Assembly (NCBI GenBank): GCA_945901025.1
Contig: CAMDJW010000001.1
Coordinates: 62,001-126,000, forward strand
Source of the DNA: Spirosoma fluviale
GTDB lineage: Bacteria > Bacteroidota > Bacteroidia > Cytophagales > Spirosomataceae
Reading direction: 5' to 3'
Length of the DNA stretch: 64,000 bases
In this document: one piece after another, positions 9,319 through 17,716 of the stretch
Layout: the number at the start of each line of letters is the position of its first letter
Numbering within the stretch: position 1 is the stretch's first letter
Notes under the pieces: generated by a model
What the model was told of the DNA's origin: nothing
What the model saw: only the letters and a program-made list of their open reading frames with translations
The model's database searches: none
Position numbers and translations under genes: made by a program

Positions 9319-9347
9319 TTTGTTTATCAGTATTTGTTATAATTTTG
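9319..9347 (+). promoter_or_regulatory. Candidate trxA promoter
   Basis: TTTG (9319-9322) and TAATTTTG (9340-9347), the latter a perfect TAnnTTTG. The spacer of 17 nt is slightly shorter than usual. The -7 lies 23 bp upstream of the trxA ATG. Confidence 0.5.
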
Positions 9348-9370
9348 AATTTTAAAATATAAATCAAACA

Positions 9371-9694
9371 ATGGGAAAATACGTAGAAGCAACAGATGCA
9401 AATTTTCAAGAGTTAATAGGTACAGACACTCCAGTTTTAGTCGATTTTTGGGCTGAATGGTGTGGTCCTTGTAAAATGATTGGTCCCATCGTGGAAGAGT
9501 TAGCAGGGGAAGTAGAAGGCCAAGCAATTGTGGCTAAAATGAATGTAGATTTAAACTCTGCAGTTCCTGCTTCATTTGGTATTCGCTCAATCCCTACACT
9601 AATGGTCTTTAAAAATGGTGAGATGGTCGAGAGATTAGTGGGTGGCAATATTCCAAAATCCGTCTTATCCGAAACGCTTTTAAAGCATGTCTAG
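9371..9694 (+). CDS. trxA: Thioredoxin
   Basis: 107 aa cytoplasmic dithiol oxidoreductase. The active site WCGPCK is present within VDFWAEWCGPCKMIGP, with the conserved cis-Pro region in RSIPTLMVFKNGE and the C-terminal helix. No signal peptide, so it is the cytosolic housekeeping type rather than a TlpA/ResA protein. It follows dnaE by 69 bp and has its own promoter candidate. The last 4 bp overlap the convergent aminotransferase gene, and its transcription terminator lies within that gene. Confidence 0.97.
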   Translation: MGKYVEATDANFQELIGTDTPVLVDFWAEWCGPCKMIGPIVEELAGEVEGQAIVAKMNVDLNSAVPASFGIRSIPTLMVFKNGEMVERLVGGNIPKSVLSETLLKHV

Positions 9695-10902
9695 GATTTA
9701 ATTTCCTTTTCAACCTGATTAATGGCCTGTAAAATAATTTTACAGGCTTTTTTTATTTCTTTTTTAGAGATGATTAATGGAGGTGCTATGCGCAGCGAAT
9801 TATTGCAAAACAAAAACCAATCTGTAATTAATCCACTCTTAAGACAATTCGCGATAATTTTTTGAATGATTTCAAAATTTTCAAACTCAACAGCAATCAT
9901 TAATCCCACTGCTCTTACTTCTTTGATCATGGGATGAATCAAAAGTTCCTTAAACAACTGGCTTTTTGAAGGAACATCTTCCGTTAATTTTTCGTCTATA
10001 ATGTAATTTAAAGTCGCTAGGGAAGCGGCACAATTCACCGGATGACCTCCAAATGTTGTTATATGACCTAAAACTGGGTCAAAACTTAGTGATTTCATTA
10101 AATTTTCATTGGCAATAAAGGCGCCAATAGGCATCCCCCCGCCCATTCCTTTAGCCGTTAATAGGATATCTGGCACGATTTCCATTTCCTCATAAGCCCA
10201 AAATGTCCCTGTTCTTCCAAATCCTGATTGAATTTCATCTATAATTAATAAAGTTTCTGTCTCGTCGCAACGCTTTCTCAAAGATTTGAAATAAGACTTT
10301 GATGCCTTTCGTACTCCCGACTCCCCTCCTATTGTTTCGATGATGATGGCAGCGGTTTTATTAGTTATATGGACTAAATCTTCCTCACGTCCATAATTAA
10401 TATGGGTAATATTAGGCAGTAATGGTCTGAATGAATTTTTGAAATTTTCATCACCTGCAAGAGATAATGATCCTTGAGTGCTCCCGTGATAGGCGTTTAT
10501 GCAGGATATAAAATTAGTTCTCCCAGTATATCTTTTGGCTAATTTCATCGCTCCTTCCACCGCTTCAGTCCCTGAATTTGTAAAGTAGACTTGATTTAAT
10601 GAGGGTATTTTTGTTGAATTTACCAATGCCTGAGCGAGCAACACCTGTGGCGATTGTATATATTCTCCATACACCATCAGATGCATGTAAAGATCTAATT
10701 GCTTTTTAATCGCTGATATAATTTTTTTATTTCGATGTCCTACATTAGATACAGCAATTCCCGAAATCAGATCTATATAGGACTTACCTTCTTTATCATA
10801 TAAATAAATACCTTTTGCTTTGACAATTTCTAATGCCAAAGGACTGTCTGAAGTAGGTGCTAGAAATTTTTGAAAAAGCTGTCGGTTTGTAAAACTCCTC
10901 AT
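9691..10902 (-). CDS. Class III PLP-dependent aminotransferase (acetylornithine/ornithine type)
   Basis: 403 aa, fold type I class III aminotransferase. Diagnostic are FTNSGTEAVEGAMKLA (phosphate-binding), IIDEIQSGFGRTG (the Asp contacting the PLP pyridine N) and the Schiff-base lysine in LLTAKGMGGGMPIGAF. The family includes acetylornithine, succinylornithine, ornithine and 4-aminobutyrate aminotransferases, and sequence reading alone does not settle the substrate. It stands alone, with no arginine-synthesis genes nearby. The 3' end overlaps trxA by 4 bp and hosts the trxA terminator. Confidence 0.88.
   Translation of the reverse strand: MRSFTNRQLFQKFLAPTSDSPLALEIVKAKGIYLYDKEGKSYIDLISGIAVSNVGHRNKKIISAIKKQLDLYMHLMVYGEYIQSPQVLLAQALVNSTKIPSLNQVYFTNSGTEAVEGAMKLAKRYTGRTNFISCINAYHGSTQGSLSLAGDENFKNSFRPLLPNITHINYGREEDLVHITNKTAAIIIETIGGESGVRKASKSYFKSLRKRCDETETLLIIDEIQSGFGRTGTFWAYEEMEIVPDILLTAKGMGGGMPIGAFIANENLMKSLSFDPVLGHITTFGGHPVNCAASLATLNYIIDEKLTEDVPSKSQLFKELLIHPMIKEVRAVGLMIAVEFENFEIIQKIIANCLKSGLITDWFLFCNNSLRIAPPLIISKKEIKKACKIILQAINQVEKEIKS
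9725..9755 (+). terminator. trxA terminator embedded in the opposing gene
   Basis: Perfect 10-bp stem GCCTGTAAAA / TTTTACAGGC with loop TAA, followed by seven T residues on the plus strand. It starts 30 bp after the trxA stop but lies entirely inside the C-terminal coding sequence of the convergent aminotransferase. Confidence 0.85.
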
Positions 10903-11010
10903 AAGGTAAATTTACAACGTTCTCGTTATTTTTACTAAATCAATTATCCAAAATATCAACCACTTATCACTTTATCAGTTTACTGATTAAAAATGTATCT
11001 ATTTTTGTTT

Positions 11011-13602
11011 ATGCATAAATATTTAAGTATTCTTTTTTGCTTATTATCGATTAACACTTTTAGCCAAACTGTCAGTGGTTCTATAAAAGATAAAAAGGGT
11101 GATGCGCTTCCTTTTGCAACTGTTTGGGTATCAGATTCAAATAAAGGGACCTTAGCAAATGAGGATGGTCTTTATGCCATACAAGTTCCGATAGGAAATC
11201 ATGAATTAGTATTTCGTTTTTTGGGGCATAGTCCATATTCGAAAAAAGTAAACATTGAAAAAAATACGGATAAAATAGAGATTAATATTGTTTTAGAGGA
11301 GCAGGCAGTTTCATTAGCTGAAGTAAATGTCGGAGGTTTAAAAGAAGACCCTGCCATTGGCATCATGCGGAGAATGATTTCGATGGCTCCTTTTCATATG
11401 AAGGAAGTGGATCAATACAGTGCTAAGGCTTATGTTAAAGGAGTTGGAAAAATCACTTCTATTTCTAAAATGATGAATGCTTTAGTTGGCAAGAAAATGG
11501 AAAAAGAAGCAGGAATTAAAGTGGGTTCCACGTATGTATTAGAGGGTATAAATCAAGTTAATTATCAAAAGCCCAATAAAATAACTGAAAAAGTACTGTC
11601 AAATCGAAATAATTTGCCTGCCGTTTTAAGAAATGCGGATGCTCCAAATTTGCGCGTGACACAAACAAATTTCTATTCACCTAAAATTTGGGGGTATTTA
11701 ATTTCTCCAGTTGCACCCCATGCGTTTCAGTTTTATAAATTTGCCTATCTCGGTAGTTTTATTGTCAATGGACAGACAATTAGTAAAATTCAAATAACGC
11801 CTAAATCATCTTATCAGGATTTATTTGAAGGAGTTATTTCAGTTGTTGAAGATACTTGGAGTATATATTCATTCAGCTTGAATTTTAAAAATTCATCTGG
11901 TCAGTTTAGAATGCAACAACAAAATTCCTTATTTCAAGGTGTTTGGATGCCCATAAATTATGACGTAAATATTAATTTTGATGCCATGGGCTTTGGTGCA
12001 ACTTTTAGGTACATCACACAAATAAAAGAATATAAAATTAAAGTTAACCCTGTTTTAGTCGTTAAACCGAATATTATTGAAGAGCGTTTAAATAAATCTT
12101 TGGCTAAAGAAATAGACCGAGAAAAAGTTAAAGACCCTAAAATCGCATTGTCATCAGAGGTAACGAGAAATAAATTAAAGAAGATATTGCGACAGGTTGA
12201 TAAATCCGAAAAAATGGCATTTCTGGAGAAATCAGAGGAAAAGGAAATATTTACATCTGACTATGTATTTGAAGTGGATTCGATGGCTTCTAAACATGAT
12301 GAGTCTTTCTGGGTGACTGAACGTCAAGTTCCTCTTACAGAAGCTGAGGTAATTGGATATAAGCAAGCTGATAGCCTTCAATTTTTAGACAAGGAGAAGT
12401 TGACAAAGGATTCATTAAGAAATTTACCTGCATTTCGTTGGTCTGATTTAATAGCTTCTCGAACATATATATATGAAAAGAGAAATTTAGGTCCGCGTCT
12501 AAGATTAAGTTCTTTTACGGGTGGTTTTAACCCTGTTGATGGATATACGATTCAAAGAAATTTAGAATTTCGGCAAACATTCAGTTTATCTAATTTTTAT
12601 TCTATCAATGCTAATATCCGATATGCTTTTGCAAGAAAGGCTTTTAATGGAGATCTAGGGTACCTAAGGAATTTTGACGAGAATAGGCAACGTTTAATCT
12701 TGGGTGTTGGGAGTAATGTGTATCAAATAAACGCGACTAATCCAGTTTCGGAATCCTATAATAAGTTTTACTCTCTGTTATTAAATGAAAATTATCTTAA
12801 ATTATATCAAAAGAATTTTGTGAATGTGGGATATGAATATCAAGTATCATCTAAAATTCGTTTAAGTGGATTTTTTGAATTTAGATATCGAAAAGGTTTA
12901 TCTAATCATGTTGATCAAGGATTTTTCAGTAATTCTACCTTTTTTACGTCCAACGTTCCAATGAATAATGAATTAGGGAACACTTCTTTACAAGACAAAA
13001 ACCAGTTTTATGGTAGATTTAATATGCGTTGGCAACCTTTATCTAGTTGGCGAAGATTTAATCAAGTCCGTAGATTATCAAATAATGAGGGGCCCACAAT
13101 TAACTTCCAACTAGAAAATGGCTTCATCAATCAGCCTTTTTCAAAAATCAGTCTATCTGCCAATCAATCTATTTCGCTTAATCGATTAGGTCAGGTAAGT
13201 TATTTTATTAATTATTCTCAATTTTTGGAAAAGCCCACTTCTTTTTTAGATTATCAGCATTTTAAAGGAAACGAAATAGATTTGGTCAGTAGCGATCGTA
13301 GAATGTTTTATACGTTGCCTAATTATTTATTTAGTACAAATAGTTCGCATATCAGAGCTCATTTTCACTGGGAACCTCGAAAATTAATCTTTTCTCAAAT
13401 AAATTTCTTGAATCTTTATGGCATAAGGGAACATGTGGGATATAATTATTTAAAAATTTATGCCCCTATTTACAAACAAGATTTTCACGAAATTTCATTT
13501 GGGGTAAGCGGTATAGCTAAAATAATCTCATTTGATTTGGCGTATCCTTTGGGGAATTGGGTACCGGAAAGGCTTAAATTAGTTTTCAGATTGCCTTTTT
13601 AA
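11011..13602 (+). CDS. DUF5686 outer-membrane protein with carboxypeptidase-like regulatory domain
   Basis: About 863 aa. A signal peptide (MHKYLSILFCLLSINTFSQ) is followed by a carboxypeptidase-regulatory-like/TonB-plug-style domain (VSGSIKDKKGDALPFATVWV ... TLANEDGLYAI, residues ~20-105). The long DUF5686 region follows and ends in Phe (FRLPF), consistent with an outer-membrane beta-barrel. I prefer the second ATG (11011) because it gives a compact signal peptide; the ORF track start at 10993 adds MYLFLF. Function of DUF5686 is unknown. A paralogue without the regulatory domain is at 20160. The next gene is hppA, with its own promoter. Confidence 0.85.
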   Translation: MHKYLSILFCLLSINTFSQTVSGSIKDKKGDALPFATVWVSDSNKGTLANEDGLYAIQVPIGNHELVFRFLGHSPYSKKVNIEKNTDKIEINIVLEEQAVSLAEVNVGGLKEDPAIGIMRRMISMAPFHMKEVDQYSAKAYVKGVGKITSISKMMNALVGKKMEKEAGIKVGSTYVLEGINQVNYQKPNKITEKVLSNRNNLPAVLRNADAPNLRVTQTNFYSPKIWGYLISPVAPHAFQFYKFAYLGSFIVNGQTISKIQITPKSSYQDLFEGVISVVEDTWSIYSFSLNFKNSSGQFRMQQQNSLFQGVWMPINYDVNINFDAMGFGATFRYITQIKEYKIKVNPVLVVKPNIIEERLNKSLAKEIDREKVKDPKIALSSEVTRNKLKKILRQVDKSEKMAFLEKSEEKEIFTSDYVFEVDSMASKHDESFWVTERQVPLTEAEVIGYKQADSLQFLDKEKLTKDSLRNLPAFRWSDLIASRTYIYEKRNLGPRLRLSSFTGGFNPVDGYTIQRNLEFRQTFSLSNFYSINANIRYAFARKAFNGDLGYLRNFDENRQRLILGVGSNVYQINATNPVSESYNKFYSLLLNENYLKLYQKNFVNVGYEYQVSSKIRLSGFFEFRYRKGLSNHVDQGFFSNSTFFTSNVPMNNELGNTSLQDKNQFYGRFNMRWQPLSSWRRFNQVRRLSNNEGPTINFQLENGFINQPFSKISLSANQSISLNRLGQVSYFINYSQFLEKPTSFLDYQHFKGNEIDLVSSDRRMFYTLPNYLFSTNSSHIRAHFHWEPRKLIFSQINFLNLYGIREHVGYNYLKIYAPIYKQDFHEISFGVSGIAKIISFDLAYPLGNWVPERLKLVFRLPF

Positions 13603-13633
13603 TTGTTTTTTCAGGGTCAATTTCTTACTTTTG
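13603..13633 (+). promoter_or_regulatory. hppA promoter
   Basis: TTG (13603-13605), 20-nt spacer, TACTTTTG (13626-13633): an exact match to the Bacteroidota TTG-N19-21-TAnnTTTG promoter. It begins directly after the stop codon of the DUF5686 gene and lies 36 bp upstream of the hppA ATG. Confidence 0.75.
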
Positions 13634-13669
13634 TGACAAAATTATTTAGAATAATATAAATACAGATTT

Positions 13670-15847
13670 ATGAATTCAATTGTTTATTTAGTTCCTGCTT
13701 TCGGTTTAGTAGGTTTGCTGTACACAGCATGGAAATTTAGTTGGGTATCGAAGCAAGATGCTGGAAATGAAAAAATGCAAGAGTTGGCAGGTTATATTGC
13801 TGACGGAGCTATAGCCTTTTTAAAAGCTGAATGGAATATTTTAACTTATTTCGCTATACCTACTGCTATATTATTGGCTTGGTTAGGAACCCAAGAAGGA
13901 ACTCCTGATAATCCAATACATTCTTCTCCTTTAATAGCTGTTGCTTTTTTAATCGGTGCAGTCTTTTCAGCTACTGCTGGATATATAGGAATGATCGTGG
14001 CAACAAAAGCAAATGTTCGGACTGCTGAAGCCGCTCGTACATCGCTAGCCAAAGCTTTAAATGTCTCTTTTACGGGTGGTTCAGTGATGGGAATGGGAGT
14101 AGCTGGATTGGCTATTTTAGGTTTAGGAGGTTTGTTCATTGCATTCTATCAAATTTTTGCTGAAGGCCAAGCCTTAACTTCAATGGAAATGAGAACTGCT
14201 ATCGAAGTATTAGCTGGTTTTTCATTAGGAGCTGAATCGATTGCCTTATTTGCTCGTGTGGGTGGAGGTATTTATACGAAAGCAGCTGATGTCGGAGCGG
14301 ATTTAGTGGGTAAAGTAGAAGCGGGTATTCCTGAAGATGATGTACGTAATCCTGCTACAATTGCAGATAACGTAGGAGATAACGTGGGTGATGTGGCTGG
14401 TATGGGCGCTGATTTATTTGGTTCTTATGTGGCTACTATTTTAGCTACCATGGTTTTAGGTCAAGAAATATCAGTGAATGATAATTTTGGAGGCTTCTCC
14501 CCTGTTTTATTGCCTATGTTAATTGCGGGTGTTGGTTTGTTGGCTTCATTAGTAAGTACATTTTTTGTTCGTATTTCTAGTGAAACATCTTCAGTTCAAA
14601 ATGCTTTGAATTTAGGTAATTACACGTCTATAGCAATTACTTTTGTTACTTCTTATTTTTTGGTAAACAATATATTGCCTGAAACTTTGATCTTAAGAGG
14701 AAGAGAATTTTCTTCCATGGATGTATTCTATGCCATCATTGTAGGATTGATAGTAGGAACATTAATGTCAATCATTACGGAGTATTACACTGCTATGGGT
14801 AAGCGTCCGGTGGATTCAATTGTTCAAAAGTCTGGTACTGGACATGCAACTAATATCATTGGAGGATTAGCTGTGGGAATGGAGTCAACGGTATTGCCTA
14901 TTTTAGTTTTAGCTGCTGGTATCATTGGTTCATATCATTTTGCAGGTATTTATGGAGTTTCTATAGCTGCAGCAGGAATGATGGCCACAACAGCTATGCA
15001 ATTAGCAATCGATGCTTTTGGTCCTATTGCAGATAATGCAGGTGGTATAGCTGAGATGGCTCAATTACCAGCAGAGGTTCGTGAACGTACTGACAATTTA
15101 GATGCTGTGGGTAATACAACAGCTGCTACAGGAAAAGGATTTGCGATTGCTTCTGCCGCATTAACCTCATTAGCTTTGTTTGCTGCATTTGTTGGAATCT
15201 CAGGGATTACTCAAATAGACATTTATAAAGCAGATGTATTAGCTGGTTTATTTGTAGGAGGAATGATTCCTTTTATTTTCTCAGCCTTATGTATCTCAGC
15301 TGTTGGTAAAGCTGCAATGGAAATGGTGAATGAGGTTAGACGTCAATTCAGAGAAATTCCTGGTATTATGGAATATAAAGCTAAACCTGAATATGAGAAA
15401 TGCGTGGCTATTTCTACAGAAGCTTCTATTCGTCAAATGATTTTACCTGGTGCTATTGCTTTATCAGTTCCAGTCATTGTTGGTTTTACTATGGGACCTG
15501 AAGTTTTAGGAGGTGTTTTAGCTGGAGTAACTGTATCTGGTGTTTTGATGGGTATATTTCAATCAAACGCAGGTGGTGCTTGGGACAATGCAAAAAAATC
15601 GTTCGAGAAAGGCGTCTTAATTGACGGGGTAACGTATAAAAAAGGATCTGAACCACACAAGGCTGCGGTTACTGGTGATACAGTAGGTGATCCGTTCAAA
15701 GATACCTCTGGTCCATCTATGAACATCTTAATTAAATTAATGTCTATTGTTTCTTTAGTGATTGCACCTTATATACATGTAGGAGATTCTAAGCATGTTT
15801 CCAAAATGGAAAAAGCACCAATTGTTAAAGTGATTGCAAAGAAATAA
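13670..15847 (+). CDS. hppA: Membrane-bound ion-pumping pyrophosphatase, K+-dependent type
   Basis: 725 aa, ~16 membrane helices; couples PPi hydrolysis to ion pumping. The PPi site is intact ([29 protein letters not shown], and the later [15 protein letters not shown] and GGAWDNAKK). [10 protein letters not shown] near residue 485 has Ala where K+-independent enzymes have Lys, which marks the K+-dependent class. The ion-gate Glu of helix 6 is missing (DLFGSYVAT has neither the DLYES nor the GSYAE position). A Glu instead appears in helix 5 ([10 protein letters not shown], Glu189), as I recall for Flavobacterium-type proton pumps. Proton pumping is therefore inferred. Monocistronic, with promoter and terminator. 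Confidence 0.96.
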   Translation: MNSIVYLVPAFGLVGLLYTAWKFSWVSKQDAGNEKMQELAGYIADGAIAFLKAEWNILTYFAIPTAILLAWLGTQEGTPDNPIHSSPLIAVAFLIGAVFSATAGYIGMIVATKANVRTAEAARTSLAKALNVSFTGGSVMGMGVAGLAILGLGGLFIAFYQIFAEGQALTSMEMRTAIEVLAGFSLGAESIALFARVGGGIYTKAADVGADLVGKVEAGIPEDDVRNPATIADNVGDNVGDVAGMGADLFGSYVATILATMVLGQEISVNDNFGGFSPVLLPMLIAGVGLLASLVSTFFVRISSETSSVQNALNLGNYTSIAITFVTSYFLVNNILPETLILRGREFSSMDVFYAIIVGLIVGTLMSIITEYYTAMGKRPVDSIVQKSGTGHATNIIGGLAVGMESTVLPILVLAAGIIGSYHFAGIYGVSIAAAGMMATTAMQLAIDAFGPIADNAGGIAEMAQLPAEVRERTDNLDAVGNTTAATGKGFAIASAALTSLALFAAFVGISGITQIDIYKADVLAGLFVGGMIPFIFSALCISAVGKAAMEMVNEVRRQFREIPGIMEYKAKPEYEKCVAISTEASIRQMILPGAIALSVPVIVGFTMGPEVLGGVLAGVTVSGVLMGIFQSNAGGAWDNAKKSFEKGVLIDGVTYKKGSEPHKAAVTGDTVGDPFKDTSGPSMNILIKLMSIVSLVIAPYIHVGDSKHVSKMEKAPIVKVIAKK

Positions 15848-15869
15848 TTTTTAATATCTTTTTTTATTT

Positions 15870-15898
15870 AGAGGCACATGTATGTGCCTCTTTTTTTT
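15870..15898 (+). terminator. hppA terminator
   Basis: Stem AGAGGCACA / TGTGCCTCT with loop TGTA, followed by eight T residues, 23 bp after the hppA stop codon. Confidence 0.9.
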
Positions 15899-15959
15899 GT
15901 CCAAGTCATGGATCATTCAATGAATTAGATCGTTTAATTACAACTTAGATTTAAATTTA

Positions 15960-16030
15960 TCTGCGTGCGCTAACGATTAAGATGTTGGCCCGCGATGATG
16001 AATCGCATGTCAAATGGGCATGAGCCCAAC
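15960..16030. other. GC-richer structured island between hppA and rplY
   Basis: This stretch stands out from the AT-rich intergenic background. It contains nested inverted repeats: outer GTTGG (15984-15988) with CCAAC (16026-16030), inner GCGAT-N5-ATCGC (15992-16006) and GGGC-ATGA-GCCC (16016-16027; its last two bases are shared with the outer arm). No reading frame. It could be a remnant repeat, a palindromic intergenic element or a small structured RNA; nothing decides among these. Confidence 0.4.
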
Positions 16031-16058
16031 AAAAAAGCCTTCCAATTTGGAAGGCTTT
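16031..16058 (-). terminator. prs-rplY terminator
   Basis: Stem AAAGCCTTCCAA / TTGGAAGGCTTT (16034-16058); read on the minus strand it ends in a T run. It lies 22 bp downstream of the rplY stop codon. Confidence 0.9.
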
Positions 16059-16079
16059 CTTATTTCAATTAGAACTTAA

Positions 16080-16646
16080 TTAAGCGGTTAACTTACCTCT
16101 TAATGCTCTTGGAATATCAATCGTTGCAACTGGATTAGATAATGGATTTAAAATCTCACATCCTTCTACAACTAATTTATTTACTTTTACAGTTTGACCA
16201 AGGTCAAGTCCAGAAATGTCAACGGTTACGAAATCAGGAATGTTTTCAGATAAGCCCTTTAAAGTAACCTTACGTAATTTTTGAATCATTTTACCTCCTT
16301 TAATTACCCCTGGAGAGTTTCCAATGACTTTGATCGGTACAGCCATTTTAATAGGACTTCCTGGAACAATTTCAAGAAAATCTACGTGAAGTATCATTTC
16401 ATTCACAGGATGAAATTGAGCATCTTGTAATATAGCTCTATACTTATCGCCTTCTACATTTAATTCAACTTCATACACATCCGCAGAATATAATAATTCG
16501 CGAAATAATATCATCGGCACTGCAAAGTGCACTTGCTCTTTTCCACCATACAATACACAAGGAGCTAAAGCTTCAGCACGTAAATCTTTTGCGCCTTTAC
16601 TACCGAGATTCGCTCTTTTAAACCCTACAATCTCTAATTTTTTCAT
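16080..16646 (-). CDS. rplY: 50S ribosomal protein L25 (TL5/CTC type)
   Basis: 188 aa, the long two-domain form (TL5/CTC), which binds 5S rRNA. The N-terminal 5S-binding domain carries EALAPCVLYGGKEQVHFAVP; the C-terminal TL5 beta domain carries VPIKVIGNSPGVIKGGKMIQKL and LSENIPDFVTVDISGLDLG. It sits 60 bp downstream of prs on the same strand, a pairing common in Bacteroidota, and ends at a strong terminator. Confidence 0.97.
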   Translation of the reverse strand: MKKLEIVGFKRANLGSKGAKDLRAEALAPCVLYGGKEQVHFAVPMILFRELLYSADVYEVELNVEGDKYRAILQDAQFHPVNEMILHVDFLEIVPGSPIKMAVPIKVIGNSPGVIKGGKMIQKLRKVTLKGLSENIPDFVTVDISGLDLGQTVKVNKLVVEGCEILNPLSNPVATIDIPRALRGKLTA

Positions 16647-16706
16647 TTTGTTTTTTGTTAATGTTTTTAGTCTTTCGCCTTGGCTATCCCCTAAAAACGG
16701 TTGAAA

Positions 16707-17648
16707 TTAATATTTAATAAATAATGAACTGATTGATTCGTGATCCCTTATTCTTCCAATGGCCTTTGCAAATAATTCTGCCACAGAAAGTACTTTAATT
16801 TTATCGCAAGCTTGTTTTTGCGGAATTGTATCTGTAACTAATAATTCTGTTAATATTGAATTTGATATGTTTTCGTATGCATTTCCAGATAAAACAGGAT
16901 GAGTTACCACCGCTCGTACGGATTTAGCTCCTTTGTCCATGATTAATTGCGCAGCTTTACATAATGTTCCCCCTGTATCAATTAAATCATCTACCAATAC
17001 AACATCAGCCCCTTTCACATCCCCAATTAATTGCATAGAGGTTATTTCATTCGCACGTTTTCTATGCTTATCGCAAATAACCATATCGGCATTGAAAAAC
17101 TTAGCCATATTTCTTGTCCTTACTACACCTCCTACGTCAGGAGAAGCAAAAACAATATTGTCTAAGTTTAATGATTTTAAATAGGGTACAAATATGGCAT
17201 TTCCTTCTAGATGATCTACTGGGAAATCCATAAATCCTTGTATCTGACCTGCGTGTAAATCGATCGTCATCAATCGATCTGCGCCAGCAGCTGTTAACAA
17301 ATTGCCAATTAATTTAGCTCCTATTCCGACACGCGGTCTATCTTTTCGGTCTTGTCTAGAATACCCGAAATAGGGCATTACAGCAGTTACATAATGAGCA
17401 GATGCTCTTCTAGCCGCATCTATCATAAGCAAAAGCTCCATCAAATTATCTGAACTAGGAAAAGTTGATTGTATAATAAATACATCACAACCTCTTACCG
17501 ATTCATCAAAACTAGGAGACATTTCTCCATCAGAAAACTTTAAAATGGTGGCAGCACCTAAATCTTTTCCATAATATTTGGCTATATCTTTAGCCAAATA
17601 ATTTGAAGCTGATCCAGAAAAAATTTTAACTGCATTGATGGCTGCCAT
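16707..17648 (-). CDS. prs: Ribose-phosphate pyrophosphokinase
   Basis: Makes PRPP from ribose 5-phosphate and ATP for nucleotide, His and Trp synthesis. 313 aa, normal class I length. Motifs seen are FSDGEMSPSFDESVRG, PYFGYSRQDRKDRPRVGI (flexible-loop region), MTIDLHAGQIQGF, and the PRPP loop VVLVDDLIDTGGTL. Two-gene unit with rplY downstream and a clear promoter upstream between it and the aconitase stop codon. Confidence 0.98.
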   Translation of the reverse strand: MAAINAVKIFSGSASNYLAKDIAKYYGKDLGAATILKFSDGEMSPSFDESVRGCDVFIIQSTFPSSDNLMELLLMIDAARRASAHYVTAVMPYFGYSRQDRKDRPRVGIGAKLIGNLLTAAGADRLMTIDLHAGQIQGFMDFPVDHLEGNAIFVPYLKSLNLDNIVFASPDVGGVVRTRNMAKFFNADMVICDKHRKRANEITSMQLIGDVKGADVVLVDDLIDTGGTLCKAAQLIMDKGAKSVRAVVTHPVLSGNAYENISNSILTELLVTDTIPQKQACDKIKVLSVAELFAKAIGRIRDHESISSLFIKY

Positions 17649-17683
17649 ACTCTATTGGAACTAATTTTAGGTAAATCGAGGTG

Positions 17684-17714
17684 CAAAATTATATAATTCT
17701 GCCTAAAAAAACAA
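17684..17714 (-). promoter_or_regulatory. prs promoter
   Basis: On the minus strand: TTG (17714-17712), 20-nt spacer, TAATTTTG (17691-17684), an exact Bacteroidota consensus. The -7 is 35 bp upstream of the prs ATG. The -33 element overlaps the space just after the aconitase stop codon at 17717. Confidence 0.75.
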
Positions 17715-17716
17715 GT

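Noticed and set aside
11000-11007. TATTTTTG as a promoter for the first DUF5686 gene
   Set aside because: It ends 3 bp before the chosen ATG and downstream of the alternative ATG, leaving no room for a leader; chance match in AT-rich DNA.
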